From Chloroflexota bacterium (lineage in GTDB: Bacteria > Chloroflexota > Anaerolineae > Promineifilales > Promineifilaceae), in NCBI GenBank assembly GCA_014584575.1, contig JACTMP010000046.1:43767-107766 (forward strand): DNA of 64,000 nucleotides, given 5' to 3'. Below, piece by piece: positions 40,210 to 48,985 of this stretch; within the stretch, counting starts at the first letter, position 1; each line of letters starts with the position of its first letter. A program made the position numbers and the translations under genes. The notes under the pieces are model-generated. The model had not been told where the DNA came from. It made no database searches and saw nothing but the letters and a program-made list of their open reading frames with translations.

Positions 40210-40998
40210 ATGTTTGATTTACGCCAAAGCACAAACGGCCGTCCCCTACTTGTTGGTCATCGCGGCGCCATGGACGTGGCCCCCGAAAACACCATGGCCG
40301 CTTTCCGCGCCGGTTTGGCCGGCGGCGCCGATATTTTGGAATTGGATGTGCAGCTTACCGCTGACAAACAAGTCATTGTCTTCCATGACACTGACCTGCG
40401 CCTGAAAACGCCGGTTGCCGGCCAAATTGGCGAATATAAAGCAGACTATTTGCGCACTCTGGATGTGGGACGTTATTTTAACGCCGCTTTTGCCGGGGAA
40501 CGGATGCCCTTTCTGGCTGAAGTGCTGGACTGGGCCAAAGGGCGTATCCCCTTGATGATTGAGCTAAAACATACCCCACCCCATTTCAACCCGGATTTGG
40601 ATTTATGCACGGTGGCGCTGATCGAAAAGTATGACATGGTGGATGAAGTCGTTGTTACCAGCTTTGACCAGTTTGCGCTGCGCCGTGTCAAACGGCTGAA
40701 CCCGGATATTACCACCAGTCTGATTTATGTGGGGCGGTTTTGTAATCCGCTTGACCTGATTACGCGGTTTGAAGTGGATGTCTTAAGCCCCTCCACTGAC
40801 TTTTTATGCCGGGAGGAAGTGAAGATGATCCAGGCCGCCGGTTATGCGTGCAGTCCTGGTGGTTTTTACTGGGATTATGAGACACTACTGGGCTGGGGGG
40901 TGGATACTATCAGCAGCAATAATCCGGCCCGTGTACGGCCGTTGCTGCCTGAAGAAAGGCCATCAGAAACCGCCCTCATTGCTGAACTGCTCGCCTAA
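40210..40998 (+). CDS. Glycerophosphodiester phosphodiesterase
   Basis: A 262-aa TIM-barrel enzyme that hydrolyses glycerophosphodiesters to glycerol-3-phosphate and an alcohol. GHRGAMDVAPENTMAAF holds the catalytic HR and EN pair, ILELDVQLTADKQVIVFHDTDL (in two parts) holds the metal Glu/Asp and second His. No signal peptide, so it is cytosolic (UgpQ-like). RBS GAAGGAG. Monocistronic. Confidence 0.93.
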   Translation: MFDLRQSTNGRPLLVGHRGAMDVAPENTMAAFRAGLAGGADILELDVQLTADKQVIVFHDTDLRLKTPVAGQIGEYKADYLRTLDVGRYFNAAFAGERMPFLAEVLDWAKGRIPLMIELKHTPPHFNPDLDLCTVALIEKYDMVDEVVVTSFDQFALRRVKRLNPDITTSLIYVGRFCNPLDLITRFEVDVLSPSTDFLCREEVKMIQAAGYACSPGGFYWDYETLLGWGVDTISSNNPARVRPLLPEERPSETALIAELLA

Positions 40999-41106
40999 AC
41001 AATCGTCCCAGCACCAGATTATCCCCCGTTCCGGCGCGGCTTTATTAGCCGCTTTCCATATCAGGTATAATGCCCTTATTGAATTGCTGGGCAAGGAGTT
41101 TTAGTA

Positions 41107-41904
41107 ATGGCTTCCCCATTTCCTGGTATGGACCCTTATCTTGAAGGTGACATGTGGCAAGAGTTTCACGACCGTCTGGCTAACCAGATTAGTATGCAAT
41201 TATTGCCGCTCTTGCAGCCAAAGTATGTGGCGCTGCTGGCAAAGCGGTATGTGTTTGACCGGGCGGCGGTGGATGTGTTGGGTTTGCCACCGGAGCAGCG
41301 TGTGGTGTACCCGGATGTGCATGTGGTGAAAATTGGCGAGGCGGCGGCGGTGTACACGGACGTGACCCCACCCACCGTCGAACTAACCAGCGATATGGGC
41401 GAGAACGTGCCCATCCTCAGCCTGGAAATACGGGATGTGGCCGAACGGCGGCTGGTGACGGTAATTGAGATTTTGTCGCCGGTCAATAAACGGGGCGATG
41501 GGGCGCGGGAGTATATGGAACGCCGCCATGAACTGTTGCAAACCCGCACCCATTTGCTGGAAATTGATCTGGTGCGGTGTGGCGGGCGGATTCCCCTGGA
41601 AGGCCATTACCCTATTGCGCCATATTATGTCTACTTGAGCCGCTTTACCAACCGACCCAAAACGGCCGTATGGGCCATCCAACTGCGCGACAAATTGCCG
41701 GTGGTGCCGGTGCCCCTGTTGCCGCCGGATGAGGATGTGCCGCTGGATTTGCAGACGGCCGTGACCGCCTGCTTCAACCTGGTGGGTTACGAGCGTTTGC
41801 TCAACTACCAGGAATCGCCGCCGCCACCTGTTTTTTCAGAAGCGGATATGGCCTGGATTGCCGCCCAGTTAGCCGCGTTTGAACGGCAAGGGCAGACCGA
41901 ATGA
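41107..41904 (+). CDS. DUF4058 family protein
   Basis: A 265-aa protein of the DUF4058 family, common in cyanobacteria and Chloroflexota. It starts with MASPFPGMDPYLE and continues WQEFHDRLANQI, then VTVIEILSPVNKRGDGAREYMERR, all family hallmarks. The ILSP and Lys-rich helix resemble the PD-(D/E)XK-like fold sometimes suggested for this family. Function is unknown. RBS AAGGAG. It overlaps the next gene by ATGA. Confidence 0.9.
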   Translation: MASPFPGMDPYLEGDMWQEFHDRLANQISMQLLPLLQPKYVALLAKRYVFDRAAVDVLGLPPEQRVVYPDVHVVKIGEAAAVYTDVTPPTVELTSDMGENVPILSLEIRDVAERRLVTVIEILSPVNKRGDGAREYMERRHELLQTRTHLLEIDLVRCGGRIPLEGHYPIAPYYVYLSRFTNRPKTAVWAIQLRDKLPVVPVPLLPPDEDVPLDLQTAVTACFNLVGYERLLNYQESPPPPVFSEADMAWIAAQLAAFERQGQTE

Positions 41905-42473
41905 TGAACGAAGAACAGTTACGACAGGGCTTCAAATATCTCAACCGGTTTATGCTGCTCATGTGGCGGTTAGGATTGGGCCGTTGGCTCAATGGCTGGC
42001 CTTCTGTTGGCGGACGGATCATGGTTATCACCCATACCGGGCGCAGATCAGGTTTGCGCCGCCAAACGCCGGTAAATTTTGCCCTGGTGGATGGGGAGAT
42101 TTACTGCACGGCGGGGTTTGGCCGGTTATCGGACTGGTACCGCAACATTCAGGTTAACCCGCAGGTGGAAGTTTGGCTGCCGGATGGCTGGTGGGCGGGC
42201 ACGGCCGTAGACGTATCGGATGATGCGCGCCGACTGTTTCTTTTACGCCAGGTGATCATTGCCAGCGGTTTTGCCGGGCGGCTGGCGGGCCTTGACCCCT
42301 ACCACATGAGCGATGCCGATTTTGCGGACGTGACCAACCATTACTGCCTGCTCCACATTCGGCGTGAGGCTGCCTGCACCGGTCCCGGTGGGCCGGGGGA
42401 ATTGGCCTGGGTGTGGCCGCTGCTGGTTATAATTGGGCTGCCGCTGCTCATCTGGCAGCGGCGCAAACGATAA
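41901..42473 (+). CDS. F420-type nitroreductase/deazaflavin oxidoreductase (DUF385) with C-terminal helix
   Basis: A 190-aa protein with the split-barrel fold of the F420-dependent Ddn family. MVITHTGRRSGLRRQTPV, FGRLSDWYRNIQVNPQVEV fit. It probably binds F420 or a flavin and reduces quinones or related compounds. A final hydrophobic helix (LAWVWPLLVIIGLPLLIW) anchors it to the membrane, unusual for the family. It overlaps DUF4058 by 4 bp and is cotranscribed with it. Confidence 0.8.
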   Translation: MMNEEQLRQGFKYLNRFMLLMWRLGLGRWLNGWPSVGGRIMVITHTGRRSGLRRQTPVNFALVDGEIYCTAGFGRLSDWYRNIQVNPQVEVWLPDGWWAGTAVDVSDDARRLFLLRQVIIASGFAGRLAGLDPYHMSDADFADVTNHYCLLHIRREAACTGPGGPGELAWVWPLLVIIGLPLLIWQRRKR

Positions 42474-42484
42474 GGTAATCCGAC

Positions 42485-42874
42485 ATGAACCATCAAACAA
42501 GTCTGGCCCATTGGCATCACATTGTGTTTGCGCGTGACCTGGAAGCATTGAGCGCCATTCTGGCGGAGGACGTGACGTTCCGGTCGCCGTTTGTGTGGAA
42601 GCCGACTCACGGCCGTCTGCCCACCTTCGTCATTCTCAGCACCGTCATTGATGTGTTCCAGGACTTTGCTTACCACCGGGAATTGATAGACGGTGACAAC
42701 TGGGCGCTGGAATTTAGCGCCCGCGTGGGTGACCTGTCGCTCAAAGGTATTGACTTGATTCGCTGGAATGAAGCGGGGCAGATTGTGGAGTTTGAGGTGT
42801 TTGTACGGCCGTACAACGCCCTGCAAGCCCTCGGCCAACAAATGCAGCAACGCCTGGCTGCGCAGGAATTATGA
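42485..42874 (+). CDS. NTF2/SnoaL-like small protein
   Basis: A 129-aa cone-fold protein, the fold used by ketosteroid isomerase and SnoaL. LAEDVTFRSPFVWKP and DLIRWNEAGQIVEFEVFVRPYNAL are typical of this family. No catalytic residues can be assigned. It follows DUF385 by 12 bp in the same operon. Confidence 0.75.
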   Translation: MNHQTSLAHWHHIVFARDLEALSAILAEDVTFRSPFVWKPTHGRLPTFVILSTVIDVFQDFAYHRELIDGDNWALEFSARVGDLSLKGIDLIRWNEAGQIVEFEVFVRPYNALQALGQQMQQRLAAQEL

Positions 42875-42982
42875 ATTAGGAATTATGAAGGGATAGAGGT
42901 TATGCCTTCCTCACCCCCTCACCCCCTCACCTGCTCTCCCCCTCGCCTTGCCACGTCTTCATCTTGTCACTAAACTCCCCCC

Positions 42983-44134
42983 ATGCACATAGCCGTCAAT
43001 GCTTATTTCTGGAACCGGCCGAACAGTGGCAGCGGCCAATACAGCCGCGCGCTGGTGACAACCTTGCGCCAGATGGTGTCTGACTTGCAGATCAGCCTCA
43101 TTTACCCGCAAGTGGCCGATGCCCCCAACCTCCAGGATGTGCCGCCAGGGGTGCAGGTGCACCCCGTGCCCACACGCCCCAGGCATGTGGGCAAGGTGTG
43201 GTTTGAGCAGCGCGGGTTTCCGGGGGCGTGTACGGCCGTACACGCCGACATCGCCCACATTCCCTATTGGGGTGGCCCACTCCGGTCGCCCATTCCCCAG
43301 GTGGTGACGGTGCATGACCTGACCACCATGCTCGTGCCCGAATACCGGCGGAAGGCCGGCGCCCGCCTGTATAATGCCCTGGTGTCTGCCAGCGCCCGCG
43401 GCGCTAACCACATCATTACCGATTCCTACGCCAGCAAAGAGGAGATTGTGAGCCATCTGGGCGTCTCTCCAGAAAAAATCACGCCGATTCATCTGGCGGT
43501 GACGGCCGACTACCGGCCCCAACCCAATTCGCTGCTGGATATGGCCGTGCTGCGCAAATATGACCTGCCCGATTTTTACGTGCTGTACCTGGGCGGGTAT
43601 GAACTGCACAAAAATGTGACCACGCTGCTGCTGGCCTGGACGTATGTGGGGCAGGCATTGGGGGACGAATATCCTTTGATTTTGGCCGGGCAAAAGCCAG
43701 AAACCACGTCAGACAGTTACCCGGATTATGACGGTTACATCCAGAAGTTGGGCATTGGCGACTATGTGCGCTGGATCGGCTATGTGGACGAAGCCGAGAA
43801 GCCGTCGTTATACCGGAATGCCGAGACGTTTGTTTTCCCCAGCCGCCGCGAGGGGTTTGGCCTGCCGGTGTTGGAGGCGCTGGCCTGCGGTACGCCGGTG
43901 GTGACGACCAACGCTACCTCGCTGCCGGAGGTGGTGGGCGAGGCCGGTTTTGCCGTTGACCCGGACGATGCGCGGGGTATGGCCGGGGCCATCATTGCTA
44001 CCATTGTGCAGGATGATCTGGCGAAGGAGCTGCGGGCTACGGCCGTGACCCAGGCGGCTAAATTCTCGTGGGAGGATACGGCCGTGAAAACTTTACAAGT
44101 GTATGATGAAGTGATGAAGTGTTCAGGTGTTTAA
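42983..44134 (+). CDS. GT4 family glycosyltransferase
   Basis: A 383-aa GT-B fold enzyme. [13 protein letters not shown] and [15 protein letters not shown] are in the acceptor and linker parts; [27 protein letters not shown] carries the donor-binding E-x7-E of group 1 glycosyltransferases. It transfers hexoses or mannose to lipid or polysaccharide acceptors; identity unknown. The upstream ~100 bp is a C-rich run without a Shine-Dalgarno. Confidence 0.88.
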   Translation: MHIAVNAYFWNRPNSGSGQYSRALVTTLRQMVSDLQISLIYPQVADAPNLQDVPPGVQVHPVPTRPRHVGKVWFEQRGFPGACTAVHADIAHIPYWGGPLRSPIPQVVTVHDLTTMLVPEYRRKAGARLYNALVSASARGANHIITDSYASKEEIVSHLGVSPEKITPIHLAVTADYRPQPNSLLDMAVLRKYDLPDFYVLYLGGYELHKNVTTLLLAWTYVGQALGDEYPLILAGQKPETTSDSYPDYDGYIQKLGIGDYVRWIGYVDEAEKPSLYRNAETFVFPSRREGFGLPVLEALACGTPVVTTNATSLPEVVGEAGFAVDPDDARGMAGAIIATIVQDDLAKELRATAVTQAAKFSWEDTAVKTLQVYDEVMKCSGV

Positions 44135-44147
44135 GGAGATCAATTGT

Positions 44148-44702
44148 ATGGCAATTAAAGCAGATAAATGGATTCGCAAAATGGCATTGGAACATCACAT
44201 GATTGAACCGTTTGTAGATGGGCAGGTGCGTGAAGGCGTTATTTCCTATGGCCTGTCTTCTTACGGGTATGACATTCGTGTCAGCCGGGAATTCAAAATA
44301 TTCACCAACGTCCATTCGGCCATTGTGGACCCGAAACATTTCAACCCGAAGTCATTTATAGATTACGAAGGGGATATTTGTGTGATCCCCCCCAATTCCT
44401 TTGTGCTGGCGCAAACGGTGGAGTATTTCCGCATCCCGCGCAATGTCTTGACAGTGTGCCTGGGCAAGTCCACCTATGCCCGCTGCGGCCTCATCGTCAA
44501 CGTCACCCCGTTTGAACCCGAGTGGGAAGGCTACGTTACCCTGGAAATATCAAACACCACCCCCTTGCCGGCCCGTGTGTATGCCAATGAAGGCATTGCC
44601 CAGGTGTTGTTCTTTGAATCAGACGAAACGTGCGAAATTTCCTACGCCGACCGCAAGGGAAAATACCAGAAACAGCAAAGCATTATGCTGCCACGAATAT
44701 AA
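44148..44702 (+). CDS. dcd: dCTP deaminase
   Basis: A 184-aa trimeric enzyme that deaminates dCTP to dUTP for thymidylate synthesis. [44 protein letters not shown] in separate parts give the conserved Ser, Arg and catalytic Glu. EGIAQVLFF is in the nucleotide pocket. ATG 44148 follows AAGGAG. The family size fits well. Confidence 0.95.
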   Translation: MAIKADKWIRKMALEHHMIEPFVDGQVREGVISYGLSSYGYDIRVSREFKIFTNVHSAIVDPKHFNPKSFIDYEGDICVIPPNSFVLAQTVEYFRIPRNVLTVCLGKSTYARCGLIVNVTPFEPEWEGYVTLEISNTTPLPARVYANEGIAQVLFFESDETCEISYADRKGKYQKQQSIMLPRI

Positions 44703-44764
44703 TCAGGAGATTGGAGATTGGAGATTGCAAACGCTCAATCTCTAGTCTCCAATCTCTACTCTCT
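44703..44764. repeat. Word-repeat hairpin (GAGATTG type)
   Basis: GGAGATTGGAGATTGGAGATTG, loop, CAATCTCTAGTCTCCAATCTC. After dcd and before the tRNA promoter. Confidence 0.8.
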
Positions 44765-44769
44765 AAACT

Positions 44770-44797
44770 TTGCCCCATTTGGCACAATGGCTATAAT
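44770..44797 (+). promoter_or_regulatory. Promoter of tRNA-Val
   Basis: TTGCCC (44770-44775), 16-bp spacer, TATAAT (44792-44797), 18 bp before the tRNA. Confidence 0.65.
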
Positions 44798-44815
44798 TCA
44801 GGGTATTGTTAACAA

Positions 44816-44888
<73 letters not shown>

Positions 44889-44897
44889 ATCTTTTCC

Positions 44898-44925
44898 TTG
44901 TTATCCCAACATTGTTTGTTATAAT
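44898..44925 (+). promoter_or_regulatory. Promoter of the Rieske operon
   Basis: TTGTTA (44898-44903), 16-bp spacer and TATAAT (44920-44925) lie about 115 bp before petC. Confidence 0.6.
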
Positions 44926-44930
44926 CCCGT

Positions 44931-44948
44931 TTGTGACAAAAAGCACAC
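44931..44948. promoter_or_regulatory. Weak Rex-like site in the Rieske promoter
   Basis: TTGTGACAAAAAGCACAC begins with a perfect TTGTGA half but has four mismatches overall to TTGTGAA-N4-TTCACAA. Its place just after the -10 would suit repression. Confidence 0.3.
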
Positions 44949-45039
44949 AGTATGTCTGAACCCAAAACCCTGGCAGGTTCAATCGTAACTTTGGCAAAAG
45001 AAACACAAAAGCGACAGTTTAAGTCAGGAGAATAGCCAT

Positions 45040-45693
45040 ATGGCAAATGCAGCAATTGGCGCCGACGTGAAAAGCGGCGGCATCTCACGACGTGAATTTT
45101 TGTACTACATTTGGGGCGCGTCTATCGCCCTGTACCTGGCACAGTTTGCCGGTTTGTTGGTCTGGTTTTTGATCCCCCGCTTTCGGGAAGGGGAGTTTGG
45201 CGGCAAGTTTGTTTTGCCCGTTGGCAGTATACCGGGAATAAACGCTGAGCCGGGTAATTTTCCAGACGGCCGTTTCTGGTTAGTCAATGTAGATTCTGAC
45301 CAGCCTAACGATCTGTTTGCCCTGGCCCCCGATGAAACAGGGCAATCCCTCAAAGGCGTGTTAGCCATCTACAAAGTGTGTACCCATCTGGGCTGCATTT
45401 ATGCCTGGACGCCGGCTAACAATCGGTATGAATGTCCCTGTCATGGGTCAAAATATCGGCTGGACGGCCGTCGCATCGAATCCCCCGCACCGCGCACCCT
45501 GGATCGTTTCCAACTGGAATTCCTCGACGCTAACCGTACCCCCATACCCAACACCCTTTCGCCTGAAGTCAATGACTTTTACCAGCCAGTGCCCATCCCC
45601 GACAATGCCGTTTTCATCAGCATTGACACCTCCGCCAAGAAAACTGGCCCCGGCGACACCCTGCTCTGCGATTTTGCCGGTTCCTGTCCCTAA
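45040..45693 (+). CDS. petC: Rieske iron-sulfur subunit of a cytochrome bc complex
   Basis: A 217-aa membrane-anchored 2Fe-2S protein. The N-terminal SRREFLYYIWGAS and hydrophobic segment may be a Tat-type anchor. CTHLGC and CPCHGS are the cluster-binding motifs. It passes electrons from quinol to cytochrome c. RBS GTCAGGAG. It is first in an operon with cytochrome b and a diheme cytochrome c. Confidence 0.93.
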   Translation: MANAAIGADVKSGGISRREFLYYIWGASIALYLAQFAGLLVWFLIPRFREGEFGGKFVLPVGSIPGINAEPGNFPDGRFWLVNVDSDQPNDLFALAPDETGQSLKGVLAIYKVCTHLGCIYAWTPANNRYECPCHGSKYRLDGRRIESPAPRTLDRFQLEFLDANRTPIPNTLSPEVNDFYQPVPIPDNAVFISIDTSAKKTGPGDTLLCDFAGSCP

Positions 45694-45736
45694 GCTGTAA
45701 AGAAACACCGGAGACAAAAGCGGTTAAGGAGAAGAA

Positions 45737-47437
45737 ATGGCTACCATTTTTGAACAAATTAGCGAGATGGGCCTCAAACAAGCCCTGGTAACCAAAACCG
45801 ACGAAGTGGTAGAGCGTATCACCGCCGGTATGAACATCAGCGACATTCGTGGTGCGCTGCGTGGCGATGAACCACGCCGTCCTAATCCTCGCCTGCGCCC
45901 CCACGCCGATGGCTTTTGGTTTCACATTCGCCCCAGTTTTTACCACACCGAAGTCACCCACATCTACCCCACCTTCCGCCTGGGCTGGCTTTCCACCTTC
46001 ATGATGGTCTGGGAAACCATCACCGGCATCCTGCTGATGATTTTCTACACACCCAGCCCCCTGATCGCCTACGGTGACATGTGGAACATCCTCAGCAACG
46101 TACCTCTGGGCCAACTGATGCGCAATATGCACCGTCTAGGCGCGGAAGTGATGGTGTTGGTGGTGGCCTTGCACATGCTGCGCACCTTCATCACCGGCAG
46201 CTACAAAAAACCGCGCCAGTTTACCTGGGCCACCGGCGTCATTTTGCTGACCTTGACCGCCTTGCTCAGCTTTAGCGGCTATTTGCTACCCTGGGATCAA
46301 CTGGCTTACTGGGCTTTGACCGTGTTCCTCTCTGGCGCCGATGCCGCGCCAGCGCCCCCCGCTTTCAACCAGACCGTTCTCTTTATTTTGCAGGGCGGCC
46401 CGGCTTTAGGCGCGGGCGGTTTGCTGCGCTGGTACTTGTTCCACGTTTTGTTGCTGCCGCTGCTGTTGGGCGTCTTCTTCTTTGTGCATTATTACAAGGT
46501 AATTTTGCATGGCCTCTCGCTGCCGCCGGGACGTGAGGAGATTGGCGAAGATACGGCCAAGCGTGTGCCCAAAGACGAACGCACCTACTTTACGCCTGAT
46601 ATTTTGACCAGCGAGTTGATGTGGACGGCCTTACTCACCCTGTTCTTGATTGCCGGTTCGCTTTGGTTCTGGGATGCGCCGTTGGAGACCCATGCCGATC
46701 CGGTGGTGACGCCACTGCACGTGGTGGCCCCCTGGTACTTGTCATGGTCGCAGGGCTGGCTGAAATTGGCGCCCAAAACGATAGTGGTCGGTTTCATCCC
46801 GCTGCTGCTGGTGGCCTTTATCGTCATGCCCTATTTTGAGGTGGGTAAGAGCCGCCGTTATGCTGACCGCCGCCTGGGTCTTTCAATCTCGTTCCTCTTT
46901 ATTGCCTTTATGTTGGTTTCCAACTGGATGGGTACGCCAGAATTCCGCGTGGAAAGTTCACCGGAGCGGGAAGTTTCACAAGGTGTACTGCCGCAAGAAG
47001 GCCCCAGCGTGTTGAAGGGCGTACCTTATGAAAATTTGGTGTTAGGGACTTATGTTCCGGGGCAGGAGATAGACGATAACCCCCACCTGACACGGGCTTT
47101 AGCCGTCTTTTATAACTCCATGTACCGGCAAAGCTGCAAACTGGGGGATGGCAATCCTGATTTGCCCTACAATTGGTACCCTTGTAAAGAAGAAGTGCTG
47201 GAAAATGGCGATATCCGTTACGGCAATCACTTTACGGAAAATGCCATGCCCAACCCATATGCCGAGCTGCGCATCACCCAGGAACAGGACAACATGGTCA
47301 AACTCACCTTATATTACGAAGTGGAGAATCCACAAAGTCCGGGTGAATTCCTGATTCTTTCCGATGAGGCTGTTGGCTATCGCCATGAAGATTCGCTGTA
47401 TGAGGAAGAATGCCAGTTCCTGAATAAGAACTGTTAA
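45737..47437 (+). CDS. Cytochrome b subunit of a bc-type complex
   Basis: A 566-aa polytopic heme protein. MHRLGAEVMVLVVALHMLR and LFHVLLLPLLLGVFFFVHYY carry the heme-ligand His pairs; SFSGYLLPWDQLAYW is a typical b-type loop. APWYLSWSQGWL replaces the PEWY quinol-site motif. The core (about 60-400) is followed by a ~160-residue soluble extension with four Cys (QSCK, YPCKEE, EECQF, KNC). An N-terminal ~60-residue soluble part is also present. It oxidises quinol. RBS AAGGAG. Confidence 0.92.
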   Translation: MATIFEQISEMGLKQALVTKTDEVVERITAGMNISDIRGALRGDEPRRPNPRLRPHADGFWFHIRPSFYHTEVTHIYPTFRLGWLSTFMMVWETITGILLMIFYTPSPLIAYGDMWNILSNVPLGQLMRNMHRLGAEVMVLVVALHMLRTFITGSYKKPRQFTWATGVILLTLTALLSFSGYLLPWDQLAYWALTVFLSGADAAPAPPAFNQTVLFILQGGPALGAGGLLRWYLFHVLLLPLLLGVFFFVHYYKVILHGLSLPPGREEIGEDTAKRVPKDERTYFTPDILTSELMWTALLTLFLIAGSLWFWDAPLETHADPVVTPLHVVAPWYLSWSQGWLKLAPKTIVVGFIPLLLVAFIVMPYFEVGKSRRYADRRLGLSISFLFIAFMLVSNWMGTPEFRVESSPEREVSQGVLPQEGPSVLKGVPYENLVLGTYVPGQEIDDNPHLTRALAVFYNSMYRQSCKLGDGNPDLPYNWYPCKEEVLENGDIRYGNHFTENAMPNPYAELRITQEQDNMVKLTLYYEVENPQSPGEFLILSDEAVGYRHEDSLYEEECQFLNKNC

Positions 47438-47439
47438 GA

Positions 47440-47515
47440 ACCGGTAATCGTTAATCGGTAATCGTTAATCGGTGAAAGCTAACCGATAACTGATTACCGA
47501 TTACCAATAGCCGGA
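47440..47515. repeat. Word-repeat hairpin (GGTAATC type)
   Basis: GGTAATCGTTAATCGGTAATCGTTAATCGG pairs with CCGATAACTGATTACCGATTACC. It lies between cytochrome b and the cytochrome c gene; a shorter relative is at 48421. Confidence 0.8.
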
Positions 47516-47531
47516 TGACGGGGAAAGATAG

Positions 47532-48425
47532 ATGCAAGTAAAAGTCGTAATCGGAACCGTTGCTTTTATGCTGACGATGATTGTGTTGGGGTATGCGGCG
47601 CTGCGTGAACCAACACGGTTGGAACATTTTGCGGGGGCGGCTCACGGCCGTTCCGTAGAACAAGGCGCGTATCTCTACGTCAACAACTGTGCTAGCTGCC
47701 ATGGGCTTGATGGCACCGCCACATCCGGTGAGGAAAACGGCTGCCGTGACGCCAACGGTGACCCTAATTGTTTAGGGCTGCCGCTGAACAACTATTTCCT
47801 GCTGTGTGGCAACCCGCCGCGCCGCTCCATAGACCTGGGTTGGGAAGGTACTACCGAAAACCTGATTAAAAAGACGGTGGCCGCTGGCCGGGGAGCTATC
47901 ATGCCCGCCTGGTCAAATGATTTTGGCGGCCCCATGCGTCCCGATCAGGTGCAGAACGTGACCAATTACGTCTTGAACTGGGGCAGCGAAGAACTGTGTG
48001 CGGAAGAGCCGGTCACGTTCCCCTGGCCCGAATTTGGCCCTGGCGCCGCTGCCGAATTCCAATCGTTGACCGATCCAGTGGAAATTATGGCCGGCGACCC
48101 GGAACTGGGCGCACAGGTTTACCTGGCTAATGGCTGTAATGCCTGTCACGGGCTGCCGGATGGCAGCGCCGCGGCCACTGTTGGTCCCGCTTTAACCGAT
48201 ATTGATACCGTTGGCGCAGAACGAATAGAAGGCTACTCGGCGCAGGATTACATATACGAATCCATTCTCGCCCCCAACGCCTTTATTTCGCCTGAATGTC
48301 CCAACGGCCCCTGCACCTCGCCCAGCCTGATGCCTGGAACCTTCTCGTTAACGCTCAGTCGCAACCCGCAGGACATGGCGAACTTGCTGGCTTACCTGAT
48401 GGGGGATGCGTATACTTACCCGTAA
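47532..48425 (+). CDS. Diheme cytochrome c subunit
   Basis: A 297-aa protein with an N-terminal anchor (VVIGTVAFMLTMIVLGYAAL). CASCHG at about residue 55 and CNACHG at about 200 are two c-type heme sites; distal Met ligands are likely in later MPAWS and SLMPGTFS. It takes electrons from the Rieske protein and passes them to a terminal oxidase or soluble carrier. Its place after cytochrome b fits a bc-type complex. Confidence 0.92.
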   Translation: MQVKVVIGTVAFMLTMIVLGYAALREPTRLEHFAGAAHGRSVEQGAYLYVNNCASCHGLDGTATSGEENGCRDANGDPNCLGLPLNNYFLLCGNPPRRSIDLGWEGTTENLIKKTVAAGRGAIMPAWSNDFGGPMRPDQVQNVTNYVLNWGSEELCAEEPVTFPWPEFGPGAAAEFQSLTDPVEIMAGDPELGAQVYLANGCNACHGLPDGSAAATVGPALTDIDTVGAERIEGYSAQDYIYESILAPNAFISPECPNGPCTSPSLMPGTFSLTLSRNPQDMANLLAYLMGDAYTYP

Positions 48426-48483
48426 TCGGTAATCCGTGAACGGTAATCGGTAATTTGAAAGCCCGGCAAATGCCGGGCTTTTT
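48421..48483 (+). terminator. Word-repeat tract and terminator after the bc operon
   Basis: GGTAATC iterations (48421-48456) are followed by a perfect 11-bp stem AAAGCCCGGCA/TGCCGGGCTTT (48458-48481, loop AA) with further T residues. Termination of the cytochrome operon is likely. Confidence 0.85.
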
Positions 48484-48490
48484 GATTACA

Positions 48491-48519
48491 TTTACCCTTG
48501 TTAACAATCATGTTATACT
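48491..48519 (+). promoter_or_regulatory. Promoter of the antitoxin gene
   Basis: TTTACC (48491-48496) and TATACT (48514-48519) are separated by 17 bp, 19 bp before the start at 48538. Confidence 0.5.
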
Positions 48520-48537
48520 CCGCTCACGAGGTTTGTG

Positions 48538-48768
48538 ATGGGAAAAATGTTTAAGCCCCAAAAAGTTGAATTTACAGAGTCAAGCAATAAACTGGCCGAA
48601 TATGAACGGAAATATGGGTATTCCACCATTGAGTTTTTTCGCCGGTATTCAAGCGGGGAATTGGGCGATGCCGATGATTTTATGCTGTGGGCCGGTATTT
48701 ATCATCTTTACCTGACATCTCATCCGGTACGCCAGTTTATGGATGAACAACCGCTCTCCTCTGTATGA
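48538..48768 (+). CDS. TumA-like antitoxin
   Basis: A 76-aa helical protein. LAEYERKYGYSTIEFFRRYSSGELGDADDFMLWAG resembles antitoxins that precede TumE-type toxins (in parts of 20 residues or less). It overlaps the toxin remnant by ATGA. The start follows GAGG. It looks intact while the partner is broken. Confidence 0.6.
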   Translation: MGKMFKPQKVEFTESSNKLAEYERKYGYSTIEFFRRYSSGELGDADDFMLWAGIYHLYLTSHPVRQFMDEQPLSSV

Positions 48769-48967
48769 AAATTGAGGATTACTTTTTTGCTTTAGAGCGC
48801 AGCCTGACACTAAATGTAAAGGTTGGTTCGGTGGAGCAGCCAATCCTTAAATAGATACGTTTCCGCATCATAAGCACGTAGGGCCAAAAGATAAACTTGA
48901 GCCATCAGAAGAGCCTTCATTGACACAGGTGTTGCAGGAGATCGAAATCTTTTTGCAAGCTGACTGA
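48765..48967 (+). pseudogene. Remnant of a TumE-family toxin
   Basis: The frame begins MKIEDYFFALERSLTLN, the usual N-terminus of TumE toxins, but stops after 29 codons. In the +2 frame the same locus ends FPHHKHVGPKDKLEPSEE and VLQEIEIFLQAD, the family C-terminus. The 50 or so central residues are missing and the two ends are out of frame. The locus keeps its ATGA overlap with the antitoxin. Confidence 0.7.
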
Positions 48968-48985
48968 CGCAGTAGTGACCAGGCA

